A stretch of 64,000 nucleotides of DNA from Phragmites australis (Eukaryota > Streptophyta > Magnoliopsida > Poales > Poaceae), in assembly GCF_958298935.1 (NCBI RefSeq), contig NC_084938.1:8687501-8751500 (forward strand). Direction: 5' to 3'. Made by a program: the position numbers and the translations under genes. Position 1 is the first letter of the stretch. Each line of letters starts with the position of its first letter. Positions 23,301-33,953 of the stretch are shown here, piece by piece. The notes under the pieces are model-generated. The model saw nothing but the letters and a program-made list of their open reading frames with translations, was not told the DNA's origin and made no database searches.

Positions 23301-23409
23301 AGGAAATCCAACTACTAACTATCCGTTACACAAGGATCCTGAAAGCATGAAGGCCAGCCGAGCAAAACCAGCAGCACAATCACAGAGCATAAAAGAGTTA
23401 GCCCACTAT
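20311..23409. other. Gene-distal flank without a supported gene
   Basis: Three kilobases of AT-rich DNA without recognisable transposon ends. The longest candidate reading (about 22320-22544, plus) lies after an acceptor-like TTCGCTTCAG. It has no family resemblance, and all three frames from that acceptor meet a stop within 15 codons. A run of 16 G lies at 21047-21062. A long 3' UTR, a non-coding transcript or a decayed gene are all possible. Confidence 0.35.
21047..21062 (+). repeat. G16 homopolymer
   Basis: A run of 16 guanines flanked by GA-rich DNA. It could form a G-quadruplex and is a likely place for sequencing-length error. Confidence 0.8.
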
Positions 23410-23414
23410 AAGCC
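23410..23414. repeat. Target duplication of element J, left (AAGCC)
   Basis: AAGCC precedes the LTR start TGTTAGG; AAACC follows the far LTR at 36992-36996. One mismatch is consistent with an old insertion. Confidence 0.6.
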
Positions 23415-23579
23415 TGTTAGGAAACAGATAGGCTACGCTAGTCTAAAATAAAAAATTTCTACCGCATTCACTCAGGAAACCATACTAGTAGGAAACCATG
23501 GATCGTTACCACTCGACGCGCAGTGCAGCGGAAGAAGAGTTGGAGTACACCGATCCAACGTCATGCACATCAAACTCCT

Positions 23580-23830
23580 TGAACAGCTTCTCGATCAGAA
23601 CCTCGACCAGCCCTGCGCAGATGGTCACGCTCCTCGACCAACTCCGAGCAGATGGTCGTGCTCCTTGACCAGTTCATCGACTAGCTCCCGGTCTGTCGCG
23701 ACCTCGACCAGTTCTGAGTGGTCGTGTCGTGTTATCCGACCAGATCCGAATGATCGTGTTGTGCACTCCGACCAGATCTGAGTGGTCGTGTTGTGCTTCG
23801 CGACCAGTCCCGAACACGTCACGATCAACT
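23580..23830 (-). repeat. CGACCAG / TGGTCG word array in LTR1
   Basis: Repeated units such as CGACCAGATCTGAGTGGTCG carry inverted half-sites. Homologous arrays occur in LTR2 (35555-35830) and LTR3 (44030-44240). Here the array is downstream of the TATA box in transcript orientation, unlike the arrays of LTRs A, B, C, F and H. Confidence 0.65.
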
Positions 23831-24017
23831 AGTCGAGAAGATCAGTGCCGCAATAGCAGCAATGCCTCTACAGTATCCACACGTACTGGGTAGAAACGCC
23901 GAGCGCCGATGTGCTAAAACCTCGCGCGCGACTAGGGTTTTAAGGAGATCGTGTGAAAGGCTATGACTAGGGTTTTGGAATGGCTCAACCTCTGCATACC
24001 CCACCCTACGTCTCTCC

Positions 24018-24025
24018 TTATATAG
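24018..24025 (-). promoter_or_regulatory. TATA box of LTR1
   Basis: CTATATAAG on the minus strand within a GAGCTCTATATAAGGAG context shared by LTR2 and LTR3. Confidence 0.6.
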
Positions 24026-25021
24026 AGCTCACTAATGGGCTCCCACGTTGAAAGCCCTTTAGGACTCTAACATCTCATGGATCACAATCCAATAAAACCC
24101 ATATACGAATCCAATTCGCATATTTTGTTCCAACCCATTAAGTGTGTGACCTGTTAGGTTCATGTACATATGGCTATAACTCGGAAACCCTTTCCAAACC
24201 GAAATCAATAGTGGACCTTAGTAGGACATGTTGACTCCCGAGTATACACAAAAGATCATATCGGCTGAACCTTGATATACACATGCACCGATCCCTTCGT
24301 CTCACGATACCAATCAAGCTTAGGGCGAGATACGTGTCACCCTTGTGATAGCTCGACCATTCACTCGATTAAGTAGTGGATTAATCATGATTAACTCTTT
24401 AATCATATTGGCATGGCCATGCACTTTTTTAATCCACCTACCTCAAGGAGCCTAGAGATATCTCTCTTGTTATCAAGGAGGGACAAATTCCATCTTGATT
24501 GCTCACATTCCACGACATATTTTATGACAAACCCGTAAACTACCTTTATGACTACCTAGTTACGGAATAACGTTTGACAGCCCCAAAGTATATCACTACA
24601 CATTCCGGGAATCAATGACGATCTTAGGTCTAACAATCCTACATGTACATCATTTGAGATAACAACTGATGGCATATCATAATAACAATCCCAACAATAT
24701 CTCAAGGTGGGTCTATCCAACATTATGTTCTCCAACATAAATGTCCGTATTATTGACTTGTATCTCTATACCTATGATCCATGAAACGTGATCATCAATC
24801 AATACATGTGTTGATCTTATGTATCATCACAATGATATGCGACCAGGGATTGACTAAGAATAACATCATGATATAAACAAAGAGTTTTATAAACAAGTCA
24901 CATACTTGTCAATCAAAGTAAACGATAGTCATTCTTGGAATAACACATTATTCAGAAGTACATGAACACAGACGTGTGATACAATCATCTCTATGATTGC
25001 CTCTAGGGTATATCACCTTCA

Positions 25022-26877
25022 ATCTCTCACTTGCACTAGAGTCAATCATATAAGTATCTAATACCCATAGCTCTCATGTGCGCCTCATGCTTTGGCCGCG
25101 GGAGTGTCTTTGTCAATGGATCAGAAATATTCAAATCCGTGTGCACCTTGAATATCTTCACGTCACCCCGATCTAAAATCTCTCGAATAAGGTGATAGTG
25201 CCGCAGTATGTGTTTGGACTTCTGATGCGACCTAGGTTCTTTTGCTTGCACAATGACTCCATTATTATCACAATAAAGATTCATTGGACTAGAAGCACTA
25301 GGCACCACACCTAACTCAGTAACAAACTTTCTGATCCAAACCTCCTTTGCAGCTTCAGAAGCTGCAATATACTCGACCTCCGTCGTGGAATCGGCCACCA
25401 TTTCTTGCTTGGAACTCTTCCAACTCATTGCTCCTCCATTGAGGCAAAATACAAAACCAGATTACGATCTCGAATCATCCTTGTCAGTTTGGAAGCTAGT
25501 ATCGGTGTAACCATTTACAATGAGCTCCTCCTCACCTCCACAGACTAGGAACATATCCATAGTTCTTCTCAAGTACTTGAGGATATTCTTTACTGTTATT
25601 TAGTGAGCTTCACCTAGGTTTGATTGGTATCTACTTGTAACATTTAGAGCATAGGAAACATCTAGGCGTGTACAAAGCATGGCATATATGATTGACCCGA
25701 TAGCGGAAGCATACTGGATCACACTCATCCTCATGAGCTCATCAGTGGTAAGAAGGACATTGACTCTTGTTGAGAGTGATACTATGTGACATTGGCAAGA
25801 AACCTTTTTTAGAATCCTGCATATTGAACCTTTTCAATACCTTGTCGATGTATGTACTCTGGCTTAATCCGACCAGCCTTCTCGATCCATCTCTATAGAT
25901 CTTTATTCCCAATATGTATGATGCCTCTCCTAGATCTTTCATTGAGAAACTGTTTCATAACGAAGATTTAATAACATCAAGCATTAGAATATCATTCCCG
26001 ATCAATAATATGTCATCTACATATAAGACCAGAGGCATAAGATCGCTCCCACTAGACTTTTTGTAAACACAAGACTCTTCTTCATTCTTGATGAAATCTA
26101 ACTCTTTGATCACTTCATCAAAACGAAGATTTCAACTCTGAGAAACTTGCTTCAGCCCATAGATGGACTTTTGCACCTTGCATATCTTCCTAGCATTTTT
26201 TGGATCGACAAAATCTTTAGGCTATGTCATGTACACATCCTCACTTAGGTTTCCATTAAGGAAAGCCGTTTTAACATCCATCTGCCATATCTCATAGTTA
26301 TAATATGCAGCAATTGGTAGGATGATCTGGATAGACTTTAGCATTACGACGAACAAAAATATTTCATCATAATCAACACCTTGAATTTGCCTAAAACCTT
26401 TCGCCACCAATCGTGCCTTATAGATGTGAACATTTCCATCAAGGTCTATCTTTTTCTTAAAAACCCATTTGCACTCAACTGCTTTAACACCATCGGGTGG
26501 ATCAGCCAAGTTCCAAACTTGATTATCGTGCATGGATTCTATCTCTGATCTCATGGCTCCAAGCCATCTTTCAGAGTTTGGTCTCACCACCACTTCCGAG
26601 TAGGTCTTAGAATCATCATTATCCAACAATAATATATCGCGTTGCTCCGTGATTAGGAACATAAACCTCTTAGGTGCGCGATTGACCCTTTCCGACCGAC
26701 GTGGGGTTGATGTCTCCACAACATGTTCTGCAATATTCAATTGTGGTTCAGTAGGGGTCGAAACATTTTCTGATGGTTCCTAAATTTCTTCGAGTTGCAC
26801 CGTGCTCCCACTAACTTTCTTTGAGAGAAACTCTTTCTCTAGAAAAACACCATTTCGGGCGACAAATTAAACACTTT
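25022..26877 (-). pseudogene. Copia pol remnant of J: integrase end, reverse transcriptase, RNase H
   Basis: Reading leftwards: an integrase C-terminal tail (ARNGVFLEKEF near 26840) and a linker; then the copia RT from about 26740, with the ERWLGAMRSEIESMHDNQVW start, KWVFKKK, the KARLVAKGF box, WQMDVKTAFLNGNL, and the catalytic YVDD near 26006-26017; then the YILGIKIYRD segment (25742-25942); and the RNase H end with MVADSTTEVEYIAASEAAKE and YCDN (25042-25428). RT and RNase H copy element RNA into DNA inside particles. At least one internal stop and frameshifts near 26220 and 25740 split the frame, so no full polyprotein can be made. The order of domains (RT last) is diagnostic for Ty1-copia. 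Confidence 0.85.
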
Positions 26878-26882
26878 GCCTT
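26878..26882. repeat. Target duplication of element B, left (GCCTT)
   Basis: GCCTT abuts the left LTR of B and is repeated exactly at 33116-33120. It falls inside element J, proving nested insertion. Confidence 0.85.
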
Positions 26883-27652
26883 TAAAGGGATCGGTGACGT
26901 CCTAAGAAAGGGGTGAATTAGGACACTTAGAACTATTTTGGCTCCAAAAATAACACAAGATAAACTTATATCAAATTCTATCTAGATGTACTCTAGGTTT
27001 ATCTAGTGTGTCTAGTCAACCGATCAAAGCACTTGCAACCTATCTAAGAAGGCAAATTGCAAGAATGTAAATGCGGAAATGTAAATAAGGTAGAGAGAGC
27101 AAATTCGGCACAAGAGATTTTTTCCTGTGGTACCGATGGCATGAATGTCACCCCTAGTCGACGTTGGAGCTCCATAAAGGATATGCTCCCGGTCACGGCT
27201 CTTGAGCCACCAAGTCACAACGGCAAGGCCTCCACCTGGATGAGCCACCAAGCCACCAAGGCAAGGTCTCACCCCTAGCCTCTCTTCCGGTTCCTTACCG
27301 TCGTGATCACTTTGAAGCTTGAGCCATTAAGGCAAGAGTCTCCGCGTCCCTGCACAATCGCCTTGCCGTCGCTCCACACCAAGTCGGAGGGTCAACAAGC
27401 TTGCCGACGAGTCACCAAGACTCCAAGATACTGGCGTACCACTTGGTATAAGGTTGGATCACTCCTTGATCCACTCTCTAGGCAGCAATCACCTAGCAAC
27501 ACTCTCTTTAGGCCTATAAGCACTAATCTTGTGCTTAATCACCTTACATAATCATTTTAAATACTTTGGTGGCTTAGATGTCTTCTCAGATGTACACGAA
27601 CTTCTCTAGACTCTAGCACCATGCCATACCTTCAAATGACTGAGTGGAGGGG

Positions 27653-27660
27653 TATTTATA
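27653..27660 (-). promoter_or_regulatory. TATA box of LTR A
   Basis: TATAAATA on the minus strand, in a GGGGTATTTATAGCC context also present in LTR B. Confidence 0.65.
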
Positions 27661-27699
27661 GCCTCAAACTCGTGCACTAGCCGTTAACCCAATGGCTCA

Positions 27700-28210
27700 G
27701 AAAAGTTGTTAACACCAAATGATTCAGTGAGAACACTAGTACTAACATCGGATCATACGGTGAGTGCACTCTCACAAACTAGCTGTTGAAACCCCACTCA
27801 AGCCTTTGTGAATACCGGACACTCCGGTGTATACTTCATCTCTATCACCGGACTATTTGATAAGTTATCCTGAGCCATCCGAGCCTTTCCTTCTTCTACG
27901 TGTAAATTGCTCCGGTGAAGGCATCCGGTGCATATCACTTCATCACTGGACTATCCGATGCTTTGATCTTTTTGCTGCATCTTTGCACTGTTTATTGTCT
28001 GGTGTGTGCAACACATTGATCACCGGACCATCTTTGGCTTTGATCTTCAACTTGAATGGCTGCAACCTTCTCTAGACAAAATGCTCCGGTGTGTATCTTC
28101 TCTGATCACAGGACCTTCCGGTGAGATCTTCAGGCCTCTCTCCCCTTTGTCAAATATGCTCTGGTGAGTTCAACACCTAGAGCATCGGACCATCCGGTGA
28201 GGCAAATCTT
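27700..28210 (-). repeat. Array of CCGGACCATCCGGTG words in LTR A
   Basis: About ten degenerate copies with the inverted half-sites CCGGA and TCCGG occur (for example near 27812, 27906, 28020 and 28186). The array occupies the 500 bases upstream of the TATA box in transcript sense. Confidence 0.8.
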
Positions 28211-28383
28211 CCTGGGATTTCTACAATTCAGTCCAATTTTGTCCCGGCTACGGTGGCTTCTTCATGTATTGTATTCATAAGACCTACTAACATATATTCT
28301 TGACAAACATGTTAGTCCCATTAACTTTATTGTCATTAATCACTAAAATCACAATTATGACCTAATAGGGCCATTTTGCTACA

Positions 28384-28400
28384 ATCTCCCCTTTTTTGGT
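28384..28400 (-). promoter_or_regulatory. Polypurine tract of element B
   Basis: The minus strand reads AAAAAAGGGGAGAT directly before the LTR start TGTAGC, the plus-strand primer of reverse transcription. Confidence 0.75.
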
Positions 28401-29397
28401 GATTGATGACAACACAACTAAAACAAGTGGCAAATAATAAATGATACTAAATGTAAAGATCATAAACGAGCACAAAGTCTTACCATATTGCTTGGATGCA
28501 TGATCTTACCACTTAGTCCCCCTTTATTGTGACTCTCCCTTTCTCCATTGCCACTATCTCCCTTGAACGACCTATGCAAGAGCTTCTCTTTTGTCAATCT
28601 AGGCGCCTAGCATTTTTTCTTCTCCCCCTTTGTCAACTTCAGTATTCCTAGATGTTTTGCTTGTTTCTACAATATCCTCGCTTTGTTCATCTTGGTTTCA
28701 TCGTCAAACTTCTCTCCCTTTATCAACAATCTCCCAAAAAAGTCTATAAATATATGTTGAACTCAAGTGAAAAAATATTAGAGTACATGGGAGAGAGCTT
28801 CACAGATCATGATCCAATAAAAGGATATCAATTATATGAATATCACTACAAATGAATGATACTAATTGTAGACTATGAAAGCACATGAATCATAATTTAT
28901 GAAACTCACATAATATAGTCTAAACTCTTCCTATATGTGTGCATACATATGATGAGGAAGAAATATATGCACAACTAATAATATGTCAAGATAGGAAACT
29001 TAAGCTATATTATGCATGGAGGCAGCTTACATGAATAAAAGATTTGACAAAGATACCAATTGAAGCATTTAAGTATTGCATACCTCTGAAGACATGTTGA
29101 TTGCTCCATGAGACTACAAAAGATGTCACTAGAAACACAAGAAAAGAACCTATAACTAATAAACAATGTAGGTTGCTCATGGATTAGAGATAAACACAAG
29201 CAACCTACCATATGAAAACCTACGCTAGGCATTGCAATAAATTGAAATAAAAAACCGACACTAGGCATTGCAATAAATTGAAATAAAAAACCGACACTAG
29301 GCATTGCAATAAATTGAAATAAGGATATGCAATCCTAGATGAGGCAAATAAGCTAGAAGTAAGAAACAAAATACATGAACATAAGTCTAGCTACTAT
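28401..29397 (-). other. Non-coding 3' interior of element B
   Basis: AT-rich DNA between the end of the gag-type gene and the PPT. It holds no domain, only a 36-bp triplicate repeat at 29225-29330. Confidence 0.55.
29225..29330 (-). repeat. 36-bp tandem triplication in element B
   Basis: Three nearly identical units begin CTAGGCATTGCAATAAATTG at 29225, 29261 and 29297. The exact spacing of 36 bases and near identity point to a recent slippage or unequal exchange. Confidence 0.9.
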
Positions 29398-31460
29398 TTA
29401 CCTCTTTTACCTTTGGATGAGGATTTGGGTATGTGATGATCATGATTTTTATCAATACGCCCATCTTGTATACTTGGCTTCTTTGCTTGAACTTTCACTT
29501 CATCTTGTGAGCCAAGTCTCCAAATCCACATAGCCGCTTCGGGCTTCAAGTCTTCTTTGGAATCCAAACCGATTGGGGCCCCTTCATGTTGGTGATGACT
29601 TCCTCGGGCACCCAAATAGGTTGGTTCCACCTCCAATCCTTTCTCCCAACTATGTGTGCAACCATCTTGCTATTGTCCTTCTTCTTGAGCTTGTAGTGGT
29701 TGCTCTTGGTCTTGATCTTGTAGTTGGGTTTGGTGTAGAGGTTAGAGGTCTAGTTGGAGAGGTTTTTCATCTTCTTCTTCTCCTTGGTCTCCTTCTTCAC
29801 TTGTTTGCATTGGAAGGACTTGTGGCCTTCTTGATGGTATTTGAAGTATTTCACGGTAGACCCCTCCGCAAGCTTCTTCGCCATGAAAGCATGATTATCT
29901 TGAGGAGGTTGGACATATCCTTTGCCCTTTAAACTTGCTAAGTCCTTCTTAAGCTTCTCCATTTCTTGCTTAAGCTCATCATTCTCTTGTGCAATGAGGT
30001 TGTTAGATGATTTTACAATAACATTCTCAACACAAATCTCATTGCAAAAGTGTGAGCTAGATAAAACAATAAAATCATCACAAGAAGTAGAAGCATCTAT
30101 CTTAGGATTGAAATTAAATTGAGAGGTAGATTGCTTCAAAGGGATCTTAGTTTAAGATTCAATGCACTCAAATTTAGCCTTAAGATCATCATGTTCCTTG
30201 TTTAGAAAATTGAATTTGCTCAATAATTGTTCATAATTAGAGACAAATGTAGCATGAATGTCATTGAGTGCATTGAATTTCTTAAGCTCTTTAGATTGTT
30301 TTTTTAAGGGCCCTTTGTTTCTCATTGATCAAATGAAGGAGTTCATCATATGAGGGAGAATCCTCATCGAATTCATCATCACTTACATTGCTATCTATAC
30401 CTTTGGTCATAAGACACTTGTGAGATGACTTGAGTGATGACGACCTTGATGAAGAGCTTTTCTTGGATGGGGGGATGGTGAAGCTTTCATCACTTGAGCT
30501 TGACTTTTCATTGTCGTTTACCCATCTTCCTATGCTTGCGAATGCCTTGGCTCTTCCCCTTTTCTCTCTCTTGTTCTTAGTCTTCTTCTTCTCCTTCTTG
30601 ATATGATCAATTGTGTTGACCAAGTCTTCAATGGAGATAGGATGATCAATCTTGGCATTGATACTCTCCATGTTCTTCTCTAGCTTTGAAAAGAGCTTGG
30701 CCATCTTAGGATCAATTTTTTCATCATTTTATGTGCTTTGATCATCTTCTTCATAGCTCTCTTAATCTTGATCACCATCATCTTCGCTTGAGCTTGAATC
30801 TTGCTTTTGTCTCCTCATCCTTACCTTCATGTGTTGGCATTGAGCTTGCTTGCTTGTGAGAATAAGGTTCTTGGTGTTGGATGAGGAAGAATCTTCCACC
30901 CCCATGTTCATTGTCATCTTATGAGCGGTGATCTTGCCGAGCACTTGACTTAGAGTCATCTTCTTGATGTCATTGATGTCGTAGATGATGGACACTATCA
31001 ACTTGTACTTTAGAAGAAGAGCTTGACGTATTCTTCTCACCACTTGATCATCTTCAATTGACGTGAAACCTAACCCATTGATCTCATTAACAAGAATGTT
31101 CAAATGAGAATACATATCATTAGCACTTTCATAGGGTAGTTGCTTGATGCCATTGAGCACATGATATTTCTCATTACGCACATCCTTTGTGTCTTCATGT
31201 ATTTCAATGAGACTAGTCCAAATATCATATACATTGGTGAGAGAATAAGCACGATTAAATGCATCAACACATATAAATGATAAAAGAATACTCTTGGCCG
31301 ATGCATCTAATTTTCTCTCCTAGTTGGTGATGCGAGGTCTCATCCCATCCTCGGTGACTCTCCAAACATCCAACCCTCGGGCTTGCAAATAATAAGTTAT
31401 TAGAATTTTCCACCAGGGAAAACTTGTACCATCGAAAAGTAGAGCACTATAGGAATCCAT
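29398..31460 (-). pseudogene. Copia gag gene of element B (UBN2 domain, basic/coiled region, defective knuckle)
   Basis: A start ATG (31458-31460, minus) opens a Gag beginning MDSYSALLFDGTSFPWWKI. The UBN2-type domain runs to about 30760, with YDIWTSLIEIHEDTKDVRNEKYHVL, then IIYDINDIKKMTLSQVLGKITAHKMTMNMG. A Lys/Arg- and Ser-rich segment (30291-30704) and a coiled coil (29860-30139) follow, with the nucleocapsid knuckle near 29820 and a conserved WNQPIWVPEEV tail (~29600). The knuckle reads YFKYHQEGHKSFQC, so two of three Cys of C-x2-C-x4-H-x4-C are Tyr and zinc binding should be lost. At least one in-frame stop near 31325 and frameshifts break the gene. Gag would normally assemble particles and package RNA. 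Confidence 0.8.
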
Positions 31461-31603
31461 CCTAACCCCGAAAGTCACAACTCACTAGACAGTGAAGCCT
31501 AACCGATCACAATGAGAATAAGGCTCAAATGTCACTTGAATTGGCAAAACCTTGTGAAAGGTATGAGGCTCTAACACAAATTGTAGAGCTAGATGTGAGC
31601 CAT

Positions 31604-31618
31604 ATCTCTGATACCAAT
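31604..31618 (-). promoter_or_regulatory. Primer binding site of element B
   Basis: The minus strand reads TTGGTATCAGAGAT one to two bases after the LTR end, the standard initiator tRNA-Met site of copia elements. Confidence 0.8.
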
Positions 31619-32384
31619 TAAAGGGATCAGTGACATCCTAAGAGAGGGGGCGGTGAATTAGGACACTTAGAACTATTTTGGCTCCAAAAATAACACAAGA
31701 TAAACCTATATAAAATTCTATCTAGATGTACTCTAGGTTTATCTAGTGTGTCTACTCTACCGATCTAAGCACTTGCAACATATCTAAGAAGAAAAATTGC
31801 AAGAATGTAAATGCGAAAATGTAAATAAGGTAGAGAGAGTAAACTCGGCATAAGGGATTTTTTCCCGTGGTATCGATGGCATGAATGCCACCCCTAGTTC
31901 ACGGTAGAGCTCCACAAAGGATATGCTCCTGATCGGCACCCGGTTACGGCTCTTGAGCCACCAAGTCACAAAGATAAGGTCTCCACCCGGATGAGCCACC
32001 AAGCTACCAAGACAAGGTCTCACAACTAGCCTCTCTTTCGGTTCCTTGCCGCCGTGATCACTTCGGAGCTTGAGCTACCAAGGCAAGGGTCTCCACGTCC
32101 TCGCATAATCGCCTTGCCACCGCACCACACCAAGTCGGAGGGTCAACAAGCTTGCCGATGAGTCACCAAGACTCTAAGATACCAGTGTACCACTTGGTAC
32201 AAGGTTGGATCACTCTTTGATCCACTCTCTAGGCCTATAAGTACTAATCACTTACTAATCTTATGCTTAATCGACTTGGATAATCACTTTAAACACTTTG
32301 ATGGTTTGGATGTCTTCTCAGGTGTACATGAACTTCTCTAGACTCCACCAGCACTTCAAACCTTCAAATGACTGAGTGGAGGGG

Positions 32385-32392
32385 TATTTATA
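32385..32392 (-). promoter_or_regulatory. TATA box of LTR B
   Basis: TATAAATA on the minus strand, aligned with the LTR A and LTR C TATA boxes; as the 5' LTR this would drive element B transcription. Confidence 0.65.
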
Positions 32393-32434
32393 GCCCCAAA
32401 CCCACGTACTAGCTATTAACCCAACGGCTCAAAA

Positions 32435-32930
32435 AAGTTGTTAACACCGGATGATTCGGTGAGAATATTAGTACTAACGCTAAATCATCCGGTGAGTACA
32501 CTCTCACAAACTAGCTGTTGGAACCTCACTCAAGCCTCTGTGAAAACTGGACACTCCAGTGTACACTTAATCTCAATCACCGGACTATCCGATGAGTTAT
32601 CCTGAGCCATCCGAGCCTTTCCTTCTTCTCTGTGTAAATTGTTCCGGTGAAGGCATCCGATGTACATCACTTCATCACAGGACTATTCGATGCGTTGATC
32701 TTCGTTCTACCTCTTTGCACTATTTATTGTCGGGTGTGTGCAACATATTGATCACCGGACCATCCGGTGCTTTGATCTTCAACTTCAATGGCTACAACCT
32801 TCTCGGGACAAAATGCTCTGGTGTGTATCTTCTCTGATCGCCAGACCTTTCGGTGGGTCTTTAGGCCTCTCTCCCCTTTGTCAAATATGCTCCAGTGAGT
32901 TCAACACCGAAAGCACCGGACCATCCGGTG
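32435..32930 (-). repeat. Array of CCGGACCATCCGGTG words in LTR B
   Basis: Colinear with the LTR A array, for example ACCGGACCATCCGGTG near 32755 and 32917. Copies differ between the two LTRs in individual words but keep position. Confidence 0.8.
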
Positions 32931-33115
32931 AGACAAATCTTCATGGGATTTTTCCAATTTAGTCAAACTTTATCCTGACTGCGGTGGCTTCTTCATGTAT
33001 TGCATCCATGAGACATACTAACGTATATTCTTGACAAATATGTTAGTCATATTGACTATGTTGTCATTAATTACTAAAATCATAATCATAGCCCAATAGG
33101 GCTATTTTCACCACA

Positions 33116-33120
33116 GCCTT
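33116..33120. repeat. Target duplication of element B, right (GCCTT)
   Basis: Exact match to 26878-26882, directly outside the TG tip of LTR B. Confidence 0.85.
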
Positions 33121-33953
33121 TTTCCACGCACTAGCCATTAACCCAACCTTCAAGCATGCAGTTCCTCCGTCAATGGCCAGGCTTATGGCAGTGGTGGCAA
33201 GCATCAAAAGCAACAGGGCCAGCCTTGGACTTTCCAACAGGTTTAGGCTTTGAGCTCGAGATCTCATCTGATGCTTTAGCCCTGGCCTTGCGCTTTGTCT
33301 TTTTCTATCCTTCTGAACCATCATCACATGACTAGAGCTTTTCTTAATGCTTTCCTCAGCAGTCTTAAGCATCCCATGCAATTTAGCTATGCTCTTCTCT
33401 ATGCTATTCATATGAAAACTCAAAATGAACGGCTCAAAGCTTGCAGGGAGTGACTGGAGAATCACATTAGTAGCCAACTCAGGACTAAGGGGAAAACCAA
33501 GTTTTTTTAGGCTCTCAATGTAACCAATCATCTTGATCATATGAGAACTAACTGGATTGCCTTCTGTCAACCTGCACGCAAACAAAGACTTGGAGGTGTT
33601 GAACCTCTCGGCCCTAGCTTGGTTCTCAAACATGCCTCGGAGTCGCACAATCATATCGTGAGCATCTACGTTTTCATATTGCTTCTGAAGCTCAGAGGAC
33701 ATAGTGGCAAGCATGAGATAGCTAACATCAAGTGAATCGTTGGTATGCTTCTCGTAAGCCCTCTGATCAGCGACATATGCATTATCAGCTCGTTCATTAG
33801 GATAGGGAACCTCTAGAACATACTCCTTTTTCTCTTGTTTGAGAACAATTATCAAATTTCTATACTAATAAATAAAGTTTGTTCCAGATATCTTTTCCTT
33901 TTCAAGAATCGAATGCAAATTAAAACTGGAATGGCGTTAACAGTAGGTGCCAT
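33121..33953 (-). pseudogene. Copia gag of element J
   Basis: A start ATG (33951-33953, minus) reads MAPTVNAI, and the frame then shifts to a DUF4219/UBN2-type Gag with EKEKISGTNF, VLKQEKKEYVLE, LDVSYLMLATMSSELQKQYE, MFENQARAERFNTSKSLF, GFPLSPELATNVILQSLPASFEPF and MLKTAEESIKK. The nucleocapsid knuckle near 33150-33195 reads CHHCHKPGH*RRNC, with all metal ligands present but a stop where Trp is expected. A second Trp-to-stop (TAG) lies near the N-terminus after GTNF. The gene ends about 50 bases before the element B insertion. It is a pseudogene of the particle protein. Confidence 0.8.

Larger units (their letters stand above)
23415..25021 (-). repeat. 3' LTR of element J (LTR1)
   Basis: In transcript orientation the LTR begins TGAAGGTGATATACCC and ends ...CCTAACA. 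A TATA box lies at 24018-24025 and a cluster of CGACCAG / TGGTCG half-sites at 23580-23830. The adjoining internal sequence supplies a PPT-like AAGTGAGAGAT. It is clearly similar along its length to LTR2 and to the lone LTR at 43874. Confidence 0.8.
26883..28383 (-). repeat. 3' LTR of element B (LTR A)
   Basis: The transcript-sense LTR begins TGTAGCAAAATGG and ends GATCCCTTTA, giving TG...TA tips. It contains a minus TATA box (27653-27660) with an array of palindromic words just upstream of it (27700-28210). Confidence 0.85.
26883..33115 (-). mobile_element. Element B: complete gag-only (TR-GAG-like) copia LTR retrotransposon
   Basis: A 6233-bp element with 1501-bp and 1497-bp LTRs, an exact 5-bp target duplication (GCCTT), a PBS, a PPT and a single gag-type gene. 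No protease, integrase, RT or RNase H reading was found in the 3.2-kb interior. The LTRs are visibly alike but differ at several percent of positions in the first 200 bases, so the insertion is not recent. Gag-only elements of this design are a known non-autonomous class in plants and need pol from a partner. Confidence 0.85.
31619..33115 (-). repeat. 5' LTR of element B (LTR B)
   Basis: 1497 bases colinear with LTR A, beginning (transcript sense) TGTGGTGAAAATAGCCC and ending ATCCCTTTA next to the PBS. It contains a TATA box at 32385-32392 and the palindromic array at 32435-32930. Confidence 0.85.

Noticed and set aside
29394..29636. Separate gene downstream of the gag of element B
   Set aside because: Another minus frame over the same bases reads the conserved WNQPIWVPEEV Gag tail, so this ORF is a shadow frame.
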